This document shows positions 23,701 through 38,700 of a stretch of 64,000 bases of DNA, piece after piece (the stretch's first letter is position 1; every line of letters begins with the position of its first letter). Position numbers and translations under genes: made by a program. This DNA comes from Eleginops maclovinus (taxonomy: Eukaryota; Chordata; Actinopteri; Perciformes; Eleginopidae). Below the pieces are notes generated by a model. The model searched no databases, had not been told where the DNA came from, and saw only the letters and a list, made by a program, of their open reading frames with translations. Where the stretch lies: positions 19,918,927 to 19,982,926 of the forward strand of contig NC_086366.1 in assembly GCF_036324505.1 (NCBI RefSeq), given 5' to 3'.

Positions 23701-26700
23701 ATATACTATTGGATTGTAGGAAAGAGTCTACTCACATGCAAACTGCAGAAGAGCTTCTCGACCGAGGACAGTCCCGAAGCTGTTCTCTGCTTTACACTGG
23801 TACTTCCCATAGTCCGTGATCTCACTCGCATTGGTAATAATTAAGTTTCCATCGATAAAGCTGTAACGATAGTCTGCCTCTGTATCCAATTCAGTCCCAT
23901 TGATGTACCAACTGGAAAAATAATGAGAATAGGATATTTTAATACATTTGTGAGTAATGCTGCGCTAATGTGTTGCATAGGAACAAGAGCAATCAGGAGA
24001 CGGACAAACACATGTCACACCTGTATGTGGGTGGTGGATTCCCCCGTGCTTCACAGTGCATCACCACTTTCTTTTCATCAGAATCCAAAGGAAAAATAAC
24101 ATTGCCTGGCTCATGGATGAAAACAGGCCCAAACTCTTCACTTTCTATGAAGAAAAACACAGATAAAGACAGGGATGATTGCAATTATCACAACATGAGT
24201 GCCGCTCAGTTTTAACATCCAATTACATATCTATTATTCCCCAGTTTGGTTAGTGCAAGTGCATATTTCAAACCAACATCTGTTATGGGTAACAAGAGAA
24301 GAGGCTCCATGCTGAGATGCAATTATTAACAACGATAAGGCCTTAAGTATAGGTAGCATTAAAGCCTCAGAGACCTGTTTTTTGACTTTTGTTAGTTTAT
24401 TACTGGTTGGAGGTTGTTTGGATATAATGTCAGCCTCTCTCTCCCAGCCAGTTACTTTTGGTTTGACCATGCTTACTTTATCTGGGCTCAAGACTGAGAA
24501 ACAAAGAGAAAAAAACCCATAATGGTGGAGCTGAAAATCTAAGATAGAAGAGGTATAAGTCTCTTGAGGCTGAGACAGCCAAATGTTTGAAAATGACGAA
24601 TTATTCATGTTGCGCTGTTGCCAATAAATGCCCACAGCCTAGTGAGTCTTAAGGCACTGGCAGCAGAGAGGTGGGAGAGGAGGGAGAGCACGGCCCAGTG
24701 AGCCTAACAATACCAGTTCAACTGGTGGTTCACTCATAAACAGAATGGATGACTGGCAAGGTTTGTGTTTGGCTTGCTGGCTATTCAGATAAATCTGGTG
24801 TCTTATTTGGAAACATTTGTTTAAGTCTTTTAACATTTAACAATATCTACATTCAAAACATTTCTTTAGTACAAGTACAAATGTATACTCCTTTTTTTAA
24901 AGTGGTATTTATATTTTCGCTGGATTAGTGATAATGTAATGTTTTCATGATTCACATTTTTCAGCTGTTGAAGGACAATTTGAATCACTTTTCATACTGC
25001 CAGGTGTCTTTATCCATTATAGTACATTTTCCTTGTATTAGCTCGTTTATATTTGTAATTAACAATCAGCCCTCACAAATTTCACTTTTTGTAAACCCAC
25101 CAATTGCACACTGGAAAGGTTGAACTTATTGTTATGCATGAATGGCTATGATTATCAACAAGTTAATCCAAACAAATGAGAACATTTCCTCACACAGTAA
25201 TTTAAGGAAGACAAAAAAAACATATATATACATCTATACTATTTCACGGCAAATTGAATTCTATAATATATACATGTATAGGTTTATAATAGTAGGCCAG
25301 TCTTGACCAAAACGTTCAAGGGCGTTCCTATTGGTTGGACATGTCATATGTTTGGAAATGTCACATACAAGATACAAAAGTATCTCAAGCCTAAAGGTGT
25401 CATTTGATAACTTTCTGATTACATCTTCTGGGCTCACTGTTGTTTGCCTTGAGGTGCCGGGTAATGAGCCAACAACGCTAATAACAAGGGTCTTAATGCT
25501 CTGTGTTCCAGCTTTGAAGTAATATTTCTTGGCCAGGTTTGAGGGTGAAAACATCTTTCTCTACGCGGCTTGTTTCCCACTATGACCCAGATTCACAGTT
25601 GACAGTATATTACATGTTCAAACAGTGGTGTGAACCCCAGTGAGTGGAAACAATAATAAGGGATTCATCTTAAGAATAATTTTGCCGACATACTACTGAC
25701 AATATGTTGTTTTTTATTTTTCAGGAAGGGAATGTTACAGTAATCCAATCTTTTATTTTTGTCAGTGCTCCAACATTGTTTACTCTCCTCCTAACATTCT
25801 GTGGCAGACTTCTTTTTTTTTTACTAACTCTACAGGCAAAATCGCAGGAAAAAAACAAGCCTGTGGTAAAATTGCCACCATTTGGGACTTTCTGGTACTT
25901 GGCTCTTATCTTTGGGCATTATTAGTGTGGTTCTCATAGCGTTTACTGTATATCATAGCAGGTATTTCAAAAGTACAGAGATTGTAATTTAAGACACAGG
26001 ATGCAATCATTATCAATTGTGCAACAGTATATACAGTGGGCAAGGGAAGTGCTGACACACTTTTGTTTGTGGCTGGAAGGTTGTGTTGCACTCGGAGCCC
26101 AAATGGAAATAGTGTGATACATTACCAGGAGTTGCTACTGACCATGGCCATTAAAAGCGGTACATGCTTACTAGAATCTCATAAAATAGGCTTTAATGGC
26201 ATAGAAAAGGAGGGAGAGCTCTACATAAATAATCCCAGACACCATCAATTTGGTTTTTACACTGGTAAGTACTAAATCATGGTTGTGGAAGTGTTAATAT
26301 ATAATTAAAGACATCATACAATATCAGTAGGATGGAAAAAATCAAAGTAACACACAATTCTACTGTAGATTAAACAGGAAATAAGTTCCAAGGCCTGGTA
26401 AATACTTTACACTAAGACATAAACATTTAAGAATTAAATTACATTGCTTTCTGTGTAGCAATAAATCACTTGAGTTGCTAAAATGCATTATGGTAAATGT
26501 GGTAAAAAGTATATTATTAGTATATGTTTTTGCTGCAGGAGGCCATTTAAAGCTGGCTTATATAATGTAACATGTTTTAAGTGCGTTGAAGACCTACATC
26601 ACAAGTATCAGTACACTTAGGCCGTGCAATGTCCTGATCTAAGGTGCCCTTGTTGGCCATTTGAAGTGGTTTCATGTAAGATTCTAACTCTCTTCAACAC

Positions 26701-29700
26701 AAATGCGCCCACATATCGATACGCTTGCTGCTCCAGTATTTTCTGCTTGACAGTCCCTGTTGCAATTTCTTCTGCTCATTTTGAGTGCTTTTACTCTTTG
26801 ATCTAGATGTTAACACACAAGTGATGCACTTATTGTAGAAGGCTTCCTGTTCCTAGGTACATTATATTGCACCTCAGAGTTTCTGCTTCTACTAGACAGC
26901 TGCATCTTGTGTATTTCAAAAGAAATCTTTCTCTGTAGGATATATAATTTATGAAGAATATAAGCCCAGTAAACAGACAGTAAAATGTGTGGATATGTCT
27001 TTTTCTTCGCGGTAGCATGATGTAGCAGTGGAATTTCAGGCAGTATGTGTTTGTTTTAAAAGACGTTATCATATTATTAAGCATTTAGGGTTGAATGGCA
27101 TTAATATCATCATTCTTAAGTAGTTCTCCTATTTAGGAATAATATGATGATAAAAATAATCATGTTTTTGTTTCTTTCGTCAGGGTATGTACATCTTACC
27201 AACCCTTTCGCAGCAATTAACTGAGAACTGAGAAATAAAATGCTTTGAAATAAGATTGGAGGAAAATGAACAGATATTAAGTTGTTAAACAAAGAACAAG
27301 TAAAGGTACCACACAGCAGAGAATCACTAATGCAGATAACAAGTGTCTGCTGATGTCCACGGGTCATAGGCTGCAGGCAGTCATTAACTGTTAATAATTA
27401 TATATCATTAAATACAAGGACTTTCAGTTACACTCTGTGTCATATTTTCCCATTGATTTCTTTCAAAAACATTGGGGGATGTTGCTTAAAAAGGTCAAAC
27501 ATTCCTACAACGTTTTGGTCAATGTCCTATTCTTTCCTTTTTTAAATACCTGTTTTTCTTCATAGGTGAACCACATCTAAATTAGTAGATTAACTGCAGA
27601 GAGACATGAATAAAGCTACGGCTTTTGCTGTAGCTGAAAAACAAAAGGAATCGTTTTGGATTACCTTCCATCAAAGGAGATGTTTCCTTATGTAAATAAA
27701 TGCGGCTGACAAAGTCATTGTTATTTTCAGTTTTTTAGGACACTTGAAACTGTATCCACCTACAATACATCTGTTAACATTTGAAAACATTAAAGAGCCA
27801 GATGAAAGAGTCATATATCGCTGCTAAAGGACACATGGTCTGTGTGTGTTTGTGTGTATGTACAAACTACAAACACATCACTTAACTTCAAGTGCCATGG
27901 CCATCTGTCAGTCACAGTGCCCAAAAAAGCAATATTCCCTTTAAGCCGCGAAAGGTGTATTACTTTTTGGCATCCATTTCATCCACGGAACATCAATCCA
28001 GAGCTATGGTATAATGCTCTTGTCACCACTGACAATGGCAAGACATTACTCTCACCTTGGTCATAGAGACGTAAGTCGTTTGATAGCTCCATGGTGATAA
28101 TGCTGACAGAAAGACAGGAAGATTGGGGTAGCAGCAAAAAGCTAGAAATAGTGAAAGTTTGAAACTCCAGAGAGAAAAATAAAACAATTTGATTCTTTAA
28201 TTCTTCCTGTTTTAATTGTGATTAACCCATATCTCCAAATGTGTCCTGCCAATTCAGCAGCGACTTCAGATTTCCGTTAATGAAGCACTTGGGATACAAT
28301 AAGCATGGCGTGATTAATCATATATTAAATTATCAACATGTCATTATATCCTCTAGAATTATTCATACTGTAAGTCAGGATGTGACCCAGGTAGATTTAT
28401 GACAGTGTGATTCCACGGTTCAATATTAAATCTTCCATTTTGACAAAGATATCCATCATATCTATAGTTTCTGTACTGACAGGAACACGGAGAGAGCTGG
28501 ATATTGCCATGATCCCACCTCAATTTCACAGAGGGCATGACCCTGGTCACTGCAGACCATGCACAGTGATGATGGATAGATGATATTCATTTCCAGACCA
28601 ATCTTAACAGACAGGAAGCCTGCACACATGACTTGAATGCAGAGGCGGCAGAGTGTTGGCAGAGATAGCAGAGTGCCATAACACCAATCATGTTTGGAGT
28701 GTGTTTCTTCCCCAACTCTGGAGTATCCTCTCTTTTACTTTGGTTCATTTTGGCACGCCGGAACAATGCCATCTGAATTCAAGAAACACTATCTATTCTC
28801 ACTTCCTGTAACCAGAAAACGAAATCCCAGGGTTTATAAGAGGAAATTACAGGAACATCCACTTTTCGAAGGACGAGGCACATGTTGACATTTAAGATAG
28901 CAATAACTCTTAACACAATAACAGATAATTATATTCAGTTTCCTCGCCTCGCCTTCGTAACTAATGAACACCACAGTTGGCCAATTATGCCTTCATTATC
29001 CTTGGCTTGAGATGTAAATTAGATATATAAAGAAAGTTTACACATTTAAGTATTAGTCAACTATTTTATGCAAAGTGCTAGTAAGTGCAAACTTTAACAA
29101 ACCCCCAAAACTTTTTTATTTTGGTTCAGACAAGAGCAAACAAACAGGAGGTTTGCCCGCACCATTAGTTTTACCTTCACTCCTGTAGTCCTCCTGAGAG
29201 CTGAGCAGACTCAGGGCTGAAAGGGGATGACTGGAGAAAGCAGGCCAGTCAGGAGTCCCCAGCCCACCACTGCGATGCTGTCGAGGTCTGCTGCGCGAGC
29301 CCAGCACTGAAGAGCTGTCTGCTTTCATTCGTAATACTGCTGCATATGATATAGGCCGCGCTGCAACAGCTCTTGCAAAGTCTGGAGAAAAAAAGAAACA
29401 CAGTGATGAGTTAGATCAAATATTCTGTGATTTTGGTATTGTTTGTTGTCCTGGGAGAGTGATCCCTCCTCAGATGCTTTTTCCCTTTTTTTTTTCAGGT
29501 AACATTTGTGTTTGGGCCTATCAAAACTGAAGGTCTACTAACAGGGATTCATATTCTAAACAGATAGTCATTCGTCTTTGAGTAAAAATGGTTTACTAGT
29601 CAAAAGTGGTCCGAAGAATGGTTTCTTGGAAAAGTCATTTAAATTAATCTTCAAAAAGAAAAGAAATAGTTCTGCCAATGCCTCTGTGATATATAGTCCT

Positions 29701-32700
29701 CTTAACCATCCAGTTTACCTAGCTACTATATAAGAAGTAGTTTGCAACAAATAGTTTTCTACATGCAGGGATCTTGCTGAACAGAAACAAAGAGTAGAGA
29801 CAGCAGGATAAGGAGGTGTCACAATTCAGAGACAGCTAGGTGGAAAAGCATAAAATCATTTCCTGCAGTCTGCAGAAAAAGCATATACTGTGGAAAAAGT
29901 ATCTGTGATGTAAAGGATTTCTGAATACATATCTACATCCAGGCAAAAGGGTGAAGATTTGAAGCCTTGAAGCCTCGTTAAGTCTTTAATAATTCCTTTA
30001 ATAAGCATGACATCCACTTGACAAGTATTCCAAATGAACACCTGTTTGAAAGACTTGTAATGATCAATAAATACCTCAAATTGTAAATATATATATTTTT
30101 TCATTTATCTAACAATGCTTGGAGTATTTCTCCGCTCGGCTTCCAAACATTCCATCTTTTTTTTGGAGCATCTACAGCAACATATAGTCACCATTAGAGG
30201 TATTCCTTAGGTGAAAACATGCGGCTTTGATGACTCTGAAAATCACTGTCATCAAAGCCTCAAATTGAATAAAACAGTATGAGCAACGGCATCCTTTAAT
30301 GTAAGAGTCACCGGAGGTTCACATTAAAATCCTCTCTGAAATGTAAACTACATTTGAGGCTGTCACTGCAGATTTCTGTCACTGTATTCTTCTATTACTC
30401 ATTTTTGAGGTATTCAATCCACTTTAAGTAGGCTAATGTGCCAGTGTGTTGTCTTTTATGATGCTATAAATGTAACAACTCAAGATTACATGCACAATTA
30501 TTCCAGCCGTGACAGCTGATCATCAGTACATATTTTCCAAAAGCGGCTGCGCCATACAGCTGAAACAAATACCTAGAACTCCCTGGTGATATGGAACTAA
30601 TTCTGCTTAAACAAAATGCAAAAGACTAGAAGCTGGAAGCCCAGCAAGAGTCTAATCAGAGTTCTGTAAAGGCGTGGTGTGAGTGTTTTTTGCACTACAT
30701 GATAAAGTGCTATAAAAGAACTGAACAAAACTGAGAAATAATTATGTGCCCTTGGGGAGTTGTCAGCTGCAAAAGTACTTCTATCTACAAATGGGGAGCA
30801 GGCAATTACTGTATTGCATATTATGGGGAGAAGCAGAATATGGAACGGCGTTTGAAATTAAAGGTATTGTGAGTTTGAAAATTGATAAGCAAAGCAATTA
30901 GTACCTAGTTGGCACTCAGTTTAATCATTTATCTTGCTGGAATCAGCTGGATTGAGGTGTCGACTATTTTTCTGCTGCTTAGTTCATGGTTGACTAAAAC
31001 ATTTTTTTAAATTTTCAGAAATTCCCTATTTTTTGTAGAGGCTCTTTTCCTTTTGAATGTGTTTTATTGTTGTTTTCTGTAAATGATTGTTTTACATTAC
31101 ATATGTTGTTAAAAAAATGTTAACCTATTTTTGTTTTTGCAGATTTTCTTTTGCAATGTAAAGGCCTCCTGAGAATTATAATGCCGATTCACTGCATGGT
31201 CTTTCACATTTTGGCACATTTCAGGCAGTTCAGTTTAACCAGTTTTGCGCCCTATACCTTCTATTTAGGTCCATTTTTAAAGGATGTTGTGAAAACAAAC
31301 TGCAATTATAAAAAATGTAGAGTAAGAAAATGAAAGATCCTAACCAAAATCACAATCACAATTTTATTTTGAAAAGTGCAGGACTGACACAGTCTTAACA
31401 GATTGGTAGCAGTCCCTGTCTGTCTTTCTGTTGTGTCTTTCGATTGTCTTGACAACTTTTAATGTTATCGACTTGACAAATGGCGGGTGTGTTGCTCAGG
31501 AAGCAGTCAAAGTTGTTTGGATGAGAACTTCTCGAGAAAGCTGCAATCAGCAATACCACAGTCCAAGCAATCGGCCTGCTCCCAAGAGACAAGTGCACTG
31601 CATTCCAAAATTCTACCAAAATGTCAGTGGGAACTTTTTTATGTCTCTGCATTGGAATACTATTCAGCAGAAAATAGGGGAGGTAACACAGTTATTGATT
31701 TTACATAATACACATTTATTTAGTTTAACAATGTTCATTTCACCACTGCTGAAGTTTGGTTAGGTGCATAATCCAAAAAAAGGATAAAACAATCATGGTA
31801 AATAAATTATTCATTCTTCAACATTAATTGTCCCCTATAGTTTGACTTAACTTTTCAAGATGCCATGCACATTTGGATTGTGGGGCTTTAACACTTCTTG
31901 CTAATCATCCCATTTCTCACACTGAATATGTGAGTAGCAGCAGGTTGTGGCGCACATGTACAGTATAGATGTCATACAGAACTACGCAGCAGATGACAGG
32001 GTAACAGCGTTTGTTAAAATTCATCGATCCTGTTAAAAGACGTCAGCTGAACTGACTTTATGTATTTAAAATGCAGACAGGGCAAAAGTTTCATTTAGTT
32101 TGAATTGAATCATTGCACCCTGAATAAGGGCCAAATGAATACTTTAAGAATCCAACCCCGAAGAAACATTGGACAAAGAAAAGTAAATTAAACAATATGC
32201 CGGTTATTTTTTATACAGCATTTTGTTGGTTGCTTTTTTCAATGAAAACACTCAAGATTTAGAGCATTTCTGTGTACACACAAACATGTACATTCAACTC
32301 ATGAGGGAATCTTGAAGATAAATAAATAACTTTACGAAGCATTGGCCATTTATTCCATGTTGTTGATAAATAATAAATACAATGACATTCTTCCGATTTA
32401 TTATTCTATGAGTCTTTGCTTATACTTCATACGGGGTTATTCTGTAAACATAACCTTATACATTTAGCATATTGTGCAAGTCATAAAGGTTCTTTTCCTT
32501 TATTCCAGGAAAACAAATTTCAAAGGCTGGGGCTAAATCCTGACAAATACAGCCTACTGAAAAGAAATAGTCTCTTTTATTTGTTTGACTACTGAAGCCG
32601 ACAGGCACTTGCTCTTGTCAGCTGTCACCTTCATCTGATAAAAGCAATGACCCTTGCAGATCCCGCTGATCTCTATCTTTCAGCGGGTGCACAATCAGAA

Positions 32701-35700
32701 ACACTCATTGTTGTTGAAAGGGCTGCACCTGCCGCGTTTTAGGGAGCTCTAGAGCAATGCCATCGGTGATCGTTTCAGGTCTTAACACCACCCTTCACGA
32801 TAACATCACCAAAGGAGACAAGGGCCATTTTATACTCGAACAAAGAACAAAAAGCCAGGCAATCCTGTTCCATTGTCTTTATCATGTTAGAATGTGTGTT
32901 TACTCAAATGGTGATGACCTTTTGATATTCTACAGAAATTCAGCGATAAACAAATGCATGACCGACTGAGGAGACTTATAGGGCCCAAAGACAAGGGACA
33001 TCTGAACTAACAGCAGAGGTGAAGGTGAGGCTAAGGGAAGATGACATGTTTTAAGCAGACCGAGGGAAGACCTGGGGGAACAGTGAAAAAACTCATCTAC
33101 TTGTGTTAGGTCATTGGGTTGGCACAGCTCAGGAGACAACCTGCAAGTCTCTGGCTTTTTTTCCAGCCTATGGAAGGCCATAGAGGGAAAAAATTAATTA
33201 GAATAACATACAGTAAGTAGGTGAGACGCTCATGGGGACTAAAGTAGATGGACATGATTATCCATAGCCAGTGAGATTAATGAAGACCTTCACAGGGAGA
33301 TTATATTGACTGAAGCTGATTATGCTTGAGACCATTTATTCAGCAGAATATCATTACAGATAGAACAATCCATACATCATATGCAACCTCAGCTCACTTC
33401 CTATCACAGCTGACTACTTACTAAAACCCTGTCTCTTTTCCTGATCCGTGGTGTAAAATTGAGATTTCATGAGCTATTCAACCTTGCCAGTGTTACGATA
33501 GAGACACACTATGATGTATGCTATAATGTAGCGCTGCAACTACCCATTATTTTCATTATCCTTTAAGCTGCCAATTATTTTCATGATTGATGGTTTGGTC
33601 TAATAATGGCAGAAAACAGTTTAAAAAATGTCGTGGTGTTCTGAAATGTCGTGTTTGATCCAAATGTATTCAGTTTAATATGATATAAAACAGAAAATAT
33701 GGAAATCTACATATTTTATATATTTAAAAAAAACAATTTACTGACATTTTTGCATGAAAAATGACTAGCAGCAATTAAAACCACTTTCTCATATCAAAAA
33801 AGTAGCCAGTTATTTGTCTGTCAATCAATTTGTTAACTAATCGTTGCAGCTCTAATATTATGCTGTCATGTCTCTTAATGGGAAATATAAAAATAATCCA
33901 GCTTGCTCTGTTACTTATTGTTTTAATTGAATGCCAATAGCTGATATTCAACATATATTCTGCAGTTAAATGAAGCAAAATTTGATGTCACACACTTTCC
34001 TTTCATATAAAAAACATGAATCATTGACCACAAACGTTTGTTATTGCCTTCACGCTTTGTGGCTCTTAATATTAAGACTTTGGCGTCAGCACACAGGCTT
34101 ACTTTATGTAATCGTGTACAATGAAATGCCAAATTTAAAATCCCCGGGTAATCATTACAGTGTTGATCACTGAACACACCAAAGACGCTTTACTGCCAAG
34201 ACTTGATTGTTGAGCCCAACTTCTCATCCTTACAGAAATCAACAGTATTTCTTCATTTTTTCATTTCCATTTCTGGGCTCAAGTTGTGAGTGTAAGAGAG
34301 GCGGTTGCAACTCATGTTCTCCTGCCAGTTGGAGAGAATCCATTCGTTCCTAATGGTGGTCCCTAAAAATAGATCCCAAAGTTTGTGTACACACACAAAT
34401 AAAAAACCTGCAAGTACTTATCATTCTTTTAGGCATTGTTTATGTGTTGTGGGTTAGTAGGCTGTTGGGCCATTGGGAACTGCAGTTAACCTCTTTGCTT
34501 GGGAGTGAATTTGAACAAAGCTCTGTATTTTTATGTGTATTTATCAAGAAATACAATCACAGCAATATATTCATTGCATGGTCCAGCTTTGTGTAGTGCA
34601 TGCAAATCCTCATCCATTTCCCTATACGCAACCATATTTCTAAAGCGCGACTCTTTTGCCCTTGGTGAAAATGACTTCATGCATCACTTATACAGAAGCA
34701 CACATCTAAATTTCCCTGCAACCCACTTTTAATATTGAGATACCTCAGAATTAGCTGAGAAGCAGTTGAATTACCATTCCACGCTTAACACTCCGAGCTA
34801 CATTGTATTTCAATCAGAGGCGGACTGGGGGGAGGAAAGAAATGGCCCCAGACATCTTTCCTGCCCAGCCCACTTTAACATGAGAGAAATCTAATTGTGC
34901 TGCCTCTCTGCGACTGCGTGATTTAAATATCTGAATTAATAAGGAATGACCAGTGGAGGCAGGTAGAGAGGGAAATGAAATAGAACTGGTAGCAATTGAC
35001 TTTAATAAATCAATCCCATTTAGCACAATAGCAAATATTATAAATGTGCCTCAAGATGCCTTATGTACACCATACAACACACTCTGTCCTTAGACACTTG
35101 CAGCAGATAGAAAAAAAACCTCCCAAATGTTCTTTAAAGTGAGCATCTTCAGAATATTCAGAGAAGAGCAGGTCAATAATCCGTTTCACAAGCCGTCATT
35201 GCAGAAGTATCATAACAGACAAAGACTGCATTACACCCCTGGGAGAGGCTGCTCAGCGCTCCTGCTGCTGATATTATTGAAACCAGTTTGAAGTGCGGCA
35301 CTCTCACTAAAATGTGACACATTTTCTGACAGTTGTGATCTCTAAAAGCATACTCAGCTCAAAGCGCTGTTTTGACTGAAGTGGAAAAGCACAACTTTTA
35401 TAGATTTTCCTTCTTACCTATGATCCAACATTAGAAATTATTTTTGGGTAAAGTAAATAACACTCTCTTTTTCTCACAATAAAACAAACTACATTTTCAT
35501 GATGGTGTCATTGATGCAAACGAAATGTACAACACTAATTTGACGGATGTGTTCTGTTAGTTTGATAAGGCAGTGCTCCACTGTTAATGGCAGGATGGAT
35601 GATGAAAATACAAGTTTCTTCGGGAGATCTGATAAAGGTCCACTGAAAGTCATCCGTCTAATATAACAGGAAGTAGTTAAGAGATGCCATTTCTTGGTGA

Positions 35701-38700
35701 AAGTCCACAAATGCCTAAGGACGATACAGATGAATGGTTTGTAATTTATTTTTGTGCTATGTCTATGAAATTGTATAGTCTTCTATGTTTTTATTTCCTG
35801 GATATTGTGACCATGAATTAGTGCATTAGTGGAATTGTATTATTGTTACCAACGGTTCAGGTGTGAACATTTATTGGTTTAATAAAAACTCAAAACCAGT
35901 TTGTCTCAAACACTGACACTGGCTGAAGGATACATTCTGAGGACAAATGTGGACATGGTCATGTATTTATCTCTACAGGAGTTTCGAATGTAAGGAAGGA
36001 AAAATAAATAAATAAACATCCAAATAAATGTATATAAAGCCAATTATATTGCAAAGCAGCACACATCAGGAGCCAATATAAGAGGAGTGAGATACCTTTA
36101 ATGAACAGACGGAGCAAATTCTGTCAAATTGATGCATCCAAGGTACCACAGAAGCAAATCCTAAGTAGAAATAATCAATGGACAGAATGAACTCAGCTGA
36201 AACAAATTGACTGCAAAAGCTACCAAGACTCTGTTTATTAACTTTATAAACCACTTAAAGTGTTGATACACAGAACTCCTCAAGCTTGCCGCTAATGTTA
36301 GGCTCAGTTCATTATTCGAAGTTCAATGCAATGTTTGGTGTTTCCCTTTTATATAGGTTCAATGAACTTTGAGAGTTCATAAGAAAAAAACTCAACTCTT
36401 TTCACGATGTTTCCAGTTTTATGCAAATAATAAGAAGAGTTACGCCGTACTGTAATTACCATCCGTACTTAACAGAGCAACAGGACCTTAAAGATCTCTT
36501 AAGTGATTGTGTAAGTCTGAACATTTTTTATATTGTTGCACTTTGCAGAGGATTTTTTATTTTATTTTAATGTATTTGGCAGTATATGAGTCATTCTTCA
36601 GTCTGACTGACTTGGACTGACTGAATGTGTTTTTTACATAATGTGATCAAAACCATTTAAGTCCATTTTCAACAATTTAATGCGGAATGACACAAAAAGA
36701 AAATATCTTTTTCCTTAATTTCTTTATACTTGATACTTGATGGTGGCTGCACAAAGATGGTGACGTGTCAATCAAAGCATCATTGAAGGCATTCATTGCT
36801 TTGAAGGCATTCATTGCTTTCCCTTGAGGAATTCAATGTTAGACTACCATGCCTTGATGCGCTTAAAGGACCGCCCAGGACTGAGGAGTTAAATTGTCAG
36901 TACTGTATACCACAAGAAACATCCAAGGTCTTTGTTCCATACTCTTTGGAGGCCACTATTGTAGCTATACGCGGTAATTGCCTAGTGTCTTAAAGGAATG
37001 CAAATGTAATAATTAGATAATTACTTTAAATGTTCTTATATCAAACACAATGTTTTATGTCTGCCTTATCTTTGGAGCCAGATGGTCCTTGTAAGTAGGG
37101 GTGACATAAAAAATATGACAGTGGAGGATAATAAAAAAATATGGACATTAAGTTTCTTGTTTTGTCACTATAGTCCATTTTCAGTGAATATACATTTGAA
37201 AGATATCCTTATGTAGCCTCCCTATTTCTACTGCACAGCTCTCCTTTCTTGAATCAATTCCACAAAGTCCTTGGGGAGGCAACATTTACAACGACAAAAT
37301 GCTCACGATTATACAACATCAAGTGCTTATCCAAACAAAACCACAGGCCTGTGATCCCTTTAGAGTATGTGTAGACAATAATATATACAAAGTACAACAT
37401 GCAGCATGGTATGCCAAATTAGATTAACACTGGCAGCTTTCAAAACAAGTGTTTTACTTTATAAAGGCCTTACACAGCTCCTTATCCTGGAACAAAGATG
37501 TGTCACTGTGAAAAAGCTTGTTGTGTTTTTGCATTGTTGCTTTTTATACATTGCATTATTATCCTGTCTTAGCAGGAATATTTCAATTACTATGACCCAA
37601 TGGTCCAAGCCATAACAATACAAGTTAGGTATCTGAGTCTTGAATATAAAACACCATGAATCATAGAGAGGACACTGATAACAGGTACAGTATAACTTAT
37701 TTGTGGTTCTTGAGAAAACAAATATTAGCTTAGCGAAATGCCAATGAAATTACAAAGACATGGATGAAAGTGAATCGCTGTAGTATACACAATATGGATT
37801 ACAAACATTCCTACAAAAAACAATAATTGTTGTCTTTCACAAAGACAGCATCATCAAAGGTAGTGACTGAAAGAACATCTGTGTGACATTTTTAGAGATT
37901 CCACAGAACCGGGGTTACAATAAATAACCTTAGTACTACCTCATACTGACTTTGCCCTTTAAAAGACTTTAGTGAGCTATTAGTGATGCCAATGTGATGC
38001 TTGCCATGACAACAACACAAAACAGCAGGCTAAAAAACATGTTGCAGTATCACCTTTCAAAATTTGGCAACGTTAGGTATGGTAGTGTGGGACCTTGTTA
38101 ACCTCTTCGTATTTGTAGTGGTTATTATAGCAGTTTTGCCTTTCCAAAGTGTCATTCCCAACATACATTGCAATGAAAGTCTATCTAGTCTAGTAATGTT
38201 CACATTATTTTAAGAATATAAGAGTCTCTAAAGACAAGGCTTTAAAGTTAGGAAACAGTTGTTTCTATTTAATAGTATGGTTTAATGAGCAGACAAGCTG
38301 AGTGTTTGACACCCAGAATCAAAGCTTGGAGAGCCACAGTACTGGAACCCTCCTCTGGTGGGTTGAAATAACCATTAAAAAGTACAGAATCCATTAGACT
38401 GGCAAACACATGAACTAGACTGACCAAGAGAGACACTTGATCTGGAACTTCAAATTGTGCATTCACTGCTAATCGCACCAGAACATATATTTAAACAGAG
38501 AACTCAGTGGAAGAAGCAGAGTCCTGTTGTGTTGAGGTTTTGATACATACTGGGCACTAATGGAGAATCCTTTTCTACTTATCTAGCAGTATGTGTCAGG
38601 GTTATCAACCCTGCTATTCAAATTATGTTATGCAAGTAGTGAGGTCTGTGGCCTTGTCACTGGCTGATGCTTTTTCTAAGTTTACAGCAACCATAGATAT

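Larger units (their letters stand above)
13990..23735 (-). other. cntn5 intron 4
   Basis: A 9.7-kb intron between Ig1 and Ig2. It holds a compound GT/GA microsatellite (17598-17752), the nested IS3EU-like transposon inside an older repeat (about 18500-19790), a LINE-like tail (20080-20276), a degenerate GTGTAATA array (20536-20737) and a possible repeat fragment at 22410-22505. 14000-17590 and 20740-22400 show nothing else I can support. Confidence 0.75.

Noticed and set aside
34817..34880. AGAGGCGGACTGGGGGGAGG as a possible repeat fragment
   Set aside because: Only a short motif resembles a fish repeat; no extended similarity or ends could be seen.
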